Positions 1 through 3,791 of a DNA stretch of 5,110 bases are shown piece by piece. The notes beneath the pieces are model-generated. The model was not told where the DNA came from. It worked only from the letters and a program-made list of their open reading frames with translations, and ran no database searches. The first letter of the stretch is position 1; each line of letters begins with the position of its first letter. The position numbers were made by a program, and so were the translations under genes. This DNA comes from Chloroflexota bacterium (GTDB lineage: Bacteria > Chloroflexota > Anaerolineae > Anaerolineales > UBA4823), in assembly GCA_030669775.1 (NCBI GenBank), contig DAOVCZ010000162.1, positions 1-5,110 on the forward strand, written 5' to 3'.

Positions 1-172
1 GGCAAACCGTAAAAATTGGTTGATCACCGGATTGATATACATCGATACCCACAAGCCATCGCTGTTTGATATTTATAACCTGCCAGATACACCGCTAAAT
101 CGTCTTGAAGAGAGCCAGATGAGACCCCCTCTGGAGAGCATCGATCAGGTCAACGCGATGATGTTCGGATAG
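1..172 (+). CDS. korB: 2-oxoacid:ferredoxin oxidoreductase, beta subunit (C-terminal fragment)
   Basis: Only the last 56 residues are present, reading from base 2 to the TAG at 170-172; the gene begins outside the window. The visible tail has the pattern I associate with the C-terminus of thiamine-diphosphate-dependent 2-oxoacid (2-oxoglutarate-type) ferredoxin oxidoreductase beta subunits: a short strand TGLIYID, then PSLFDIYNLPDTPLNRL, then a Q-M-R-P-P segment and a final helix with IDQVNAMM. In that family the beta subunit binds thiamine diphosphate and, with the alpha subunit, decarboxylates a 2-oxoacid to its acyl-CoA with electrons passed to ferredoxin, in the cytoplasm. An alpha subunit gene would be expected immediately to the left. 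The catalytic part is not visible, so substrate (2-oxoglutarate, pyruvate or branched-chain) cannot be judged, and the symbol is provisional. Confidence 0.68.
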   Translation, partial: ANRKNWLITGLIYIDTHKPSLFDIYNLPDTPLNRLEESQMRPPLESIDQVNAMMFG

Positions 173-186
173 AGTGTATACTTTCT

Positions 187-203
187 AACCAAGTCGGTTG
201 GTT
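187..203. terminator. possible weak hairpin between convergent genes
   Basis: AACCAA (187-192) and TTGGTT (198-203) can form a 6-bp stem with a 5-base loop, in the 93-base gap between two genes that end towards each other. Two GTATAC copies (176-181 and 225-230) flank it and could pair as an outer stem. There is no clear T-run on either side, so a bidirectional intrinsic terminator is only suggested by the position. Confidence 0.22.
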
Positions 204-265
204 GCCTTCGTCTGACCCCTCCTGGTATACCTGCTTTCATTGATATCAACGCATCCATTGACTGA

Positions 266-1015
266 TCATCTTTTCATCTTACTTACCAACTCAGGGAGAA
301 CTTCGCCAGCTGGATGATGAGATGAATAACTGGCCAGCGGAGTAAGAGGGGTTTCCTGGGGGTTGATCTCGATGATAGCTGCCTCATTTCTGAGGGCCGC
401 GAACGGTAAAGAAGCTGCTGGTTCGACCAGCGTGGAAGTGCCGATCGAGAGAAAAACCTGGCAGGAGCTGGCTGCCTGGAAAGCAGCTTCGAGCGGCTCT
501 GCTGGTAAGCTCTCGCCAAACCAGACAACATCAGGACGAAGCAGTTCACCGCAGTGTGGACAATGCGGGGGGATTTCATCTGTCTCAGGCCAATCTGAGA
601 TGATCTGATTTTCAAACGAACATCTAGTACGAGAAATGTCGCCATGCAATTCGATGGTCGCCTGGCTGCCGGCGAGACGGTGCAGTCCATCTACATTCTG
701 AGTGATCAGGGTAAATTCGGGGAATATTGTTTCCATCTCAACCAGCGCATAATGACCGGGGTTAGGTTGAGCTCGGGAGATTAATTCCCTTCGCCAGGTA
801 TACCATTCCCAGACCAGTTTTGGGTTTTGATGGAAAGCCTGCGGAGTGGCTAATTCGGCTGGATCGAAACTGGACCACAGCCCGGTTTGTGCCTCACGGA
901 ATGTTGGGACTCCACTCTCAGCAGAGATGCCTGCGCCCGTCAATACAGCTACTCGCTGGCTCGATTTGAGTATTTTGATAATTTCAGGGGGGAACTCTCT
1001 GCTTTGAGTTGCCAT
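266..1015 (-). CDS. cobB: NAD-dependent protein deacylase, sirtuin (SIR2/CobB) family
   Basis: This is a 249-aa sirtuin of usual bacterial length, complete from ATG (1015-1013) to TGA (268-266). Visible motifs: NAD-binding GAGISAESGVPTFR (27-40), TQNVDGLH (105-112), the catalytic His in ELHGD (H124), the RPDVVWFGE segment (160-168), GTS (192-194) and EINP (216-219). Sirtuins remove acyl groups from lysines in the cytosol, consuming NAD and giving nicotinamide and O-acyl-ADP-ribose. Y72 and R75 (sequence YTWR) match the Tyr-x-x-Arg pair that in SIRT5 and CobB-type class III enzymes accepts succinyl or malonyl lysine, so deacylation beyond acetyl is plausible. The zinc module is incomplete: the second pair is CPHC (C152, C155), but the first has only C132 (CSFE). 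E. coli CobB has a similarly unusual CSQS there. The start is forced, because an in-frame TAA lies four codons upstream. A Shine-Dalgarno-like AAGGAG sits at the end of the upstream MBL gene, about 17 bases away, which suggests translational coupling in a two-gene operon. Confidence 0.95.
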   Translation of the reverse strand: MATQSREFPPEIIKILKSSQRVAVLTGAGISAESGVPTFREAQTGLWSSFDPAELATPQAFHQNPKLVWEWYTWRRELISRAQPNPGHYALVEMETIFPEFTLITQNVDGLHRLAGSQATIELHGDISRTRCSFENQIISDWPETDEIPPHCPHCGELLRPDVVWFGESLPAEPLEAAFQAASSCQVFLSIGTSTLVEPAASLPFAALRNEAAIIEINPQETPLTPLASYSSHHPAGEVLPELVSKMKR

Positions 1016-1028
1016 GATCGCCTGTTAT

Positions 1029-1952
1029 CTACTCTCCTTGACGGAATTTGCGCCAATAACGTTGGATGCCCAGTAGGGATATTTCGGGTGGGTTAGCGGT
1101 CCGATACACATTGCTGAAATGGGGATCGATGTTGTCCGCCTGTGCCCGTTGGCTCTCCAACTTGAGGAATTCAGCTTTGAATTCCTCTGAGGGCAGTTCT
1201 TGGGGCATGATCTCTTCCATCCAGTTTTCAATATCGTCGAGGGCTTTATCCAGGGCTGCCAGGTGCCAATCCGGATCGGTAAAGATACCAAAATGGGTTG
1301 GGATAATATGTGAGATCTCTTCCTGGCGCAGAATTTCCAGGCTGTGGCGCCAGGACTCAAGATGGAATTCAGGGGGCGGCATGGGCAGGCGAATATGACG
1401 AGTACCGGTCATTCTAACTCCGCCGATATCTCCACTAAAGCAAGCGCCATCAAGGATATAAGCAAAATGGTGGGATGCATGTCCGCTTGTTTCCAAAGGA
1501 CGGAAAGTCAGATTTTCGATTTCAATCAATTCTTGGTCCTGGTGGATGACCACCTGGGATTCGGGTACTGGCAAGAAATCCCCCCATAACAGTTCCATCT
1601 TATCGCCGTAGATGCGACCAGCGCTGGAGAGCAGCTTCTGAGGGTTCAGCAGGTGTGGCGCTCCAACCGGATGGACATGAATACGAGCACCTTGTTTGGC
1701 AAACCATCCTGAAGCCCCGGCATGATCGAGGTGAATGTGGGTCAAGAGCACGTCGCTGATCTCGCTGACATTGAAACCATGGGAATTCAAGTGGGCTTGC
1801 AGAACCGGTATCGTAGATCCTGGTCCACATTCGACTAACACTGCGCCGTGATTATGTGGGATTAAGTAACTGGCGATTGCGCCCTCGATCCCTAAAAAAT
1901 TCAAATCGAGAGTATAGATTGGGTGAGCTTTCGAATCAGGCTGGATTTGCAT
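1029..1952 (-). CDS. MBL-fold metallohydrolase (glyoxalase II-like)
   Basis: A 307-aa metallo-beta-lactamase-fold protein with the dinuclear metal site intact: THIHLDHAG (H72, H74, D76, H77), GHASHH (H158), FSGDIGG (D175) and PTHFG (H220). These are the ligands of glyoxalase II-type hydrolases. Family members hydrolyse thioesters, lactones, phosphoesters and other bonds, so the substrate cannot be read from the sequence. The region after H220 (about 221-307) is a charged helical C-terminal extension (DWHLAALDKALDDIENW...) of the kind that covers the active site in several MBL hydrolases. No signal peptide is seen, so it is probably cytoplasmic. The ATG at 1952-1950 has GAGG seven bases upstream (GAGGATAGAATATG), supporting this start. 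It is the first gene of the minus-strand unit; the sirtuin begins 13 bases after its TAG. A functional link between the two is not evident. Confidence 0.9.
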   Translation of the reverse strand: MQIQPDSKAHPIYTLDLNFLGIEGAIASYLIPHNHGAVLVECGPGSTIPVLQAHLNSHGFNVSEISDVLLTHIHLDHAGASGWFAKQGARIHVHPVGAPHLLNPQKLLSSAGRIYGDKMELLWGDFLPVPESQVVIHQDQELIEIENLTFRPLETSGHASHHFAYILDGACFSGDIGGVRMTGTRHIRLPMPPPEFHLESWRHSLEILRQEEISHIIPTHFGIFTDPDWHLAALDKALDDIENWMEEIMPQELPSEEFKAEFLKLESQRAQADNIDPHFSNVYRTANPPEISLLGIQRYWRKFRQGE

Positions 1953-2066
1953 ATTCTATCCTCAAGGGAAGCTGGCGATGCGGGTAAGTATACAATGAAT
2001 TCAAAAGCATTTTCTTGAAAAACTATATCAAAAACTCTGATTTAGACACGAAATGACATGAATCAC

Positions 2067-2093
2067 TTGACAACAAATGGAAATTAATATAAT
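2067..2093 (+). promoter_or_regulatory. sigma-70-type promoter for the peptide/prenyltransferase genes
   Basis: TTGACA at 2067-2072 and TATAAT at 2088-2093 are both exact consensus hexamers for the housekeeping sigma factor. The 15-base spacer is two short of the usual 17, which would lower activity or make it depend on an activator. Transcription would begin near 2100 and give a leader of roughly 195 bases before the ATG at 2297. The peptide and prenyltransferase genes are close enough to share this transcript. Confidence 0.7.
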
Positions 2094-2146
2094 CTTAATG
2101 AGTTATCAAAACTGTAAGGTTCCGTGAGGAATCCAAATTAGTTGTT

Positions 2147-2155
2147 AAGGAGGTG
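2147..2155 (+). promoter_or_regulatory. orphan Shine-Dalgarno sequence in the leader
   Basis: AAGGAGGTG matches the anti-Shine-Dalgarno almost perfectly, yet no ATG, GTG or TTG lies at a usable distance. The codon at optimal spacing is ATA (2161-2163), which would open a 9-codon frame ending at TAA 2188-2190. The site could be a ribosome standby site, the start of a regulatory leader peptide with a rare start codon, or a remnant. Confidence 0.4.
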
Positions 2156-2192
2156 CAGGTATAAGGTCATATAACACATATTCGCAGTAATT

Positions 2193-2204
2193 ATTTGATC
2201 AAAT
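2193..2204. repeat. 12-bp perfect palindrome
   Basis: ATTTGATCAAAT reads the same on both strands. It lies about 95 bases downstream of the predicted transcription start and 93 bases before the peptide ATG. It could bind a dimeric regulator, but nothing in the sequence names one, and short A+T-rich palindromes also arise by chance. Confidence 0.3.
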
Positions 2205-2284
2205 CCCAAATGACTTTCGACTGCTCTAACGAAGTAGGGCAGCTGAAAGACATCGAAGGAATAATTTCATACCCCACCCGTTTT

Positions 2285-2290
2285 GAGGAG
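2285..2290 (+). promoter_or_regulatory. ribosome binding site deciding the peptide start
   Basis: GAGGAG lies six bases before ATG 2297. It is the only good Shine-Dalgarno placed correctly for any in-frame start, and it favours the 69-aa product over longer versions starting at 2195 (TTG) or 2210 (ATG). Confidence 0.75.
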
Positions 2291-2296
2291 ATTAGT

Positions 2297-2506
2297 ATGG
2301 CACTCGCACAGGTCGTATACCAAATTTCCACAGACAAAAGTTTTGCTTCACGGATGCAATCCGATCCCCATGGCGCATTGCATGAGCGGGGATGGTCCCT
2401 GAGCAAAGAGGAAATTGCTTTCCTGTTGTCTACATTAAGAAGCAATACTGAGCGGAGCGAGATTCGCCGGATTGTTAAGCCTCTATGGTTTAGAGGTTGG
2501 ATGTAA
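2297..2506 (+). CDS. small Trp-tailed peptide, candidate ComX-like prenylated pheromone precursor
   Basis: The 69-aa product (ATG 2297, TAA 2504-2506) has no signal peptide or TM segment. Residues 1-49 look like a helical leader: an amphipathic start, then SDPHGALHERGWSLSKEEIAFLLSTL. This resembles in layout the ComX precursor body (helix, short turn with a Gly, acidic helix) and also the leader domains of some ribosomally made modified peptides (D-P-x-x-A-L...G-x-x-L-S-x-E-E). Residues 50-69 are basic and end ...KPLWFRGWM, with W64 and W68 near the C-terminus. Bacillus ComX is cut to its last 5-10 residues and carries a prenyl group on a Trp three or four from the end. The next gene, 13 bases away, is a prenyltransferase-fold protein and a ComP-like receptor follows. 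I infer a pheromone precursor whose W64 or W68 is prenylated. Alternatives are another prenylated peptide natural product or a small regulatory protein. Recognition rests on context rather than clear sequence identity to ComX. Confidence 0.62.
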   Translation: MALAQVVYQISTDKSFASRMQSDPHGALHERGWSLSKEEIAFLLSTLRSNTERSEIRRIVKPLWFRGWM

Positions 2507-2519
2507 TTCAAGAAGTTAA

Positions 2520-3491
2520 TTGACACAAGAAAAAGCTATTTCGATAACTCAGTTAATCAACAGTAACTGGGAGAATAGTGGCGCGTGGTCCGATATTATT
2601 GAGGCCATGCGTCTTGTATTACCCGTGGGAGAAGGGGGATCTGACCCCAGCAAAGACCCCAGTCAATGGGCACTTCTTCCGGGGCTTTGCTGCCAGGCTG
2701 CAGGTGGAGATCCGGACGCAACGAAAGAAGTATCTGCCGCCTGGCTATTATTGTATACCGCTGCACACATCGTCGACGATGTCGAGGATGGTGACCTGAC
2801 GAATGATGTCCGCACCTTGGGAGGAGCAAGTGCGACAATTAATGTAGCCAACGGATTGTTCCTGAGTGCCTCCTTATTCCTCAATAAACTGCATGAAAAG
2901 AAGCAAACTAAAAAGCTGGCATCACAGATAAGTACAGATTTTTATAAGACAATCCTGCTTATGTCCAGCGGTCAGCATGTTGATATCACCAATCAGCAGA
3001 TGTCTCTTGAACAATGGTGGCAGGTAGCCGAGGCGAAATCCGGATCTTTTTTTTCGCTGGCTTGTCGCGTTGGTGCCCAATTAGGTATTGATGATCCTCT
3101 AAAGATCAAGGGTTACAGCGATTATGGTCATCATTTGGGGGTGATGCTGCAAATCATCGATGACCTGGAGGACCTACAACCATTGTTTTCATCAGAAGAA
3201 AATCACCAGCCAATTAATATCCAAAAATCATTAGCAATGGCTTATGCGTTTGATGTATTGCCTGAAACCGATAGGGTGAAGCTTAAAGAGTGGACGAATG
3301 CCACACCTTGTGAGACTTACCTGGTAGATGGCATTGTTGAATTGTTGAACCGGTGCGGTGCTGGTCTCTACATGCTTGCTGAGGTGGAGAGACATTTACA
3401 TCTTGGATTGAAATCTTTGGAGATGGTCTATCCATCTTCACCTGCGGGAGATAAACTGGCAGTGTGGATCAATGCGTTAAAGTTGGATTGA
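2520..3491 (+). CDS. ComQ-like polyprenyl synthase-fold prenyltransferase
   Basis: A 323-aa all-helical isoprenoid synthase. Both aspartate-rich motifs are present: HIVDDVEDGD (D86, D87, D90) and LQIIDDLEDL (D214, D215, D218), which in this fold bind the diphosphate through magnesium. The internal landmarks GQHVD (151-155) and the lysine motif AKSGSFFSLACRVGA (172-186) are also there, with K236 after the second motif. It differs from ordinary farnesyl or geranylgeranyl synthases: the Arg-Arg-Gly after the first motif that binds isopentenyl diphosphate is replaced by VRTLGG (97-102), and the usual Asp in the following helix is Asn (N111). Bacillus ComQ belongs to this superfamily and transfers a prenyl group to a Trp of ComX, so a degenerate allyl-acceptor site fits a peptide substrate. 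It starts at TTG 2520, the only option after the in-frame TAA at 2517, with weak AAGAAG four bases upstream and 13 bases after the peptide stop; coupling is likely. No signal or membrane segment is seen. A chain-elongating synthase remains possible. Confidence 0.78.
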   Translation: MTQEKAISITQLINSNWENSGAWSDIIEAMRLVLPVGEGGSDPSKDPSQWALLPGLCCQAAGGDPDATKEVSAAWLLLYTAAHIVDDVEDGDLTNDVRTLGGASATINVANGLFLSASLFLNKLHEKKQTKKLASQISTDFYKTILLMSSGQHVDITNQQMSLEQWWQVAEAKSGSFFSLACRVGAQLGIDDPLKIKGYSDYGHHLGVMLQIIDDLEDLQPLFSSEENHQPINIQKSLAMAYAFDVLPETDRVKLKEWTNATPCETYLVDGIVELLNRCGAGLYMLAEVERHLHLGLKSLEMVYPSSPAGDKLAVWINALKLD

Positions 3492-3614
3492 ATCTATTCT
3501 ATTGATCATCATAGAGAATCGATTATAAGTAAATAATTGCTGGACATAACCTCGCGGGGAATTCTTTGATGCAGGGGGAAATCAGTTTGTGTGATAAAAT
3601 CTGTGCTCCAATCT

Positions 3615-3642
3615 ATCATTCATTAGTATAGTTATGAATGAT
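3615..3642. repeat. 9-bp perfect inverted repeat, possible operator
   Basis: ATCATTCAT (3615-3623) and ATGAATGAT (3634-3642) are exact inverse complements around a 10-base spacer. The arm centres are 19 bases apart, about two helical turns, as expected for a site bound by a dimeric regulator on one face of DNA. It lies about 88 bases upstream of the -35 of the sensor promoter, a typical activator distance. There is no T-run, so a terminator is less likely. Confidence 0.4.
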
Positions 3643-3729
3643 CAAGTCAAATTACTGATAGCCCACTGAAGATCAATTTCAAGTCCCCATTGGAAATTAC
3701 AGAATTGTAGGGAATATCAGTTTGCTGAA

Positions 3730-3756
3730 TTAACAAACCATCATTTGTGCTACAAT
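3730..3756 (+). promoter_or_regulatory. sigma-70-type promoter for the sensor gene
   Basis: TTAACA (3730-3735) and TACAAT (3751-3756) are each one mismatch from consensus, and the -10 is preceded by TGC, making an extended -10 element. The spacer is 15 bases, the same as in the promoter of the peptide gene. Transcription would start near 3763 and give a leader of about 30 bases. Confidence 0.6.
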
Positions 3757-3775
3757 GAATTCCGGATTGTTAAGT

Positions 3776-3781
3776 GGAGGG
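3776..3781 (+). promoter_or_regulatory. ribosome binding site of the sensor gene
   Basis: GGAGGG lies 10 bases before TTG 3792. It selects this TTG over the in-frame GTG at 3774, which overlaps the site and follows an in-frame TAA at 3771. Confidence 0.7.
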
Positions 3782-3791
3782 TGTCAAAATC

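Larger units (their letters stand above)
1953..2296. other. divergent intergenic region and long 5' leader of the peptide gene
   Basis: This 344-base A+T-rich stretch separates the minus-strand MBL gene from the plus-strand peptide gene. It contains the plus-strand promoter at 2067-2093, an orphan Shine-Dalgarno at 2147-2155, a 12-bp palindrome at 2193-2204 and the functional-looking Shine-Dalgarno at 2285-2290. The peptide's reading frame stays open upstream to the TAA at 2162-2164, with possible starts TTG 2195 and ATG 2210, but neither has a ribosome binding site. TACAATGAATTC at 1991-2002 is repeated exactly at the -10 of the promoter before the sensor gene (3751-3762). I found no convincing promoter for the MBL gene; TATACT on the minus strand (1992-1987) is a possible -10 without a good -35. 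No RNA gene or riboswitch was recognised. Confidence 0.6.
3492..3791. other. intergenic region before the sensor gene
   Basis: These 300 bases hold no convincing gene. They contain a perfect 9-bp inverted repeat (3615-3642), a weaker 6-bp one (AATTTC 3675-3680 with GAAATT 3693-3698), a direct repeat ATCAGTTTG (3581-3589 and 3716-3724), a promoter (3730-3756) and the sensor's ribosome binding site. No strong hairpin with a T-run follows the prenyltransferase stop; TCTAT/ATAGA just after it could pair weakly. Transcription from upstream may therefore continue, with the internal promoter adding to it. Confidence 0.55.

Noticed and set aside
1025..1830. Other open frames of 76-111 codons overlapping the MBL gene on both strands
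   Set aside because: The MBL frame has all metal-ligand motifs in order; the others have none and are shadow frames.
1987..2020. Minus-strand promoter for the MBL-sirtuin unit using TATACT at 1992-1987
   Set aside because: No acceptable -35 hexamer 15-19 bases upstream on the minus strand; kept only as a remark in the intergenic entry.
2195..2296. Longer N-terminus for the peptide gene from TTG 2195 or ATG 2210 (103 or 98 aa)
   Set aside because: The frame is open, but neither start has a Shine-Dalgarno sequence, whereas ATG 2297 has GAGGAG at six bases. The extra residues do not resemble a known leader or signal peptide.
2191..2526. 111-codon open frame on the minus strand opposite the peptide gene
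   Set aside because: It is antisense to the peptide gene and its flanks, with no recognisable motif or ribosome binding site.
3495..3530. Intrinsic terminator after the prenyltransferase gene
   Set aside because: Only a 5-bp A+T-rich stem (TCTAT/ATAGA) can form, and no T-run follows.
3569..3631. 20-codon frame (MQGEISLCDKICAPIYHSLV) in the gap before the sensor gene, considered as a second small peptide
   Set aside because: No proper Shine-Dalgarno (only GCGGGG), no C-terminal Trp, and its end runs into the inverted repeat. A frame this short is expected by chance.
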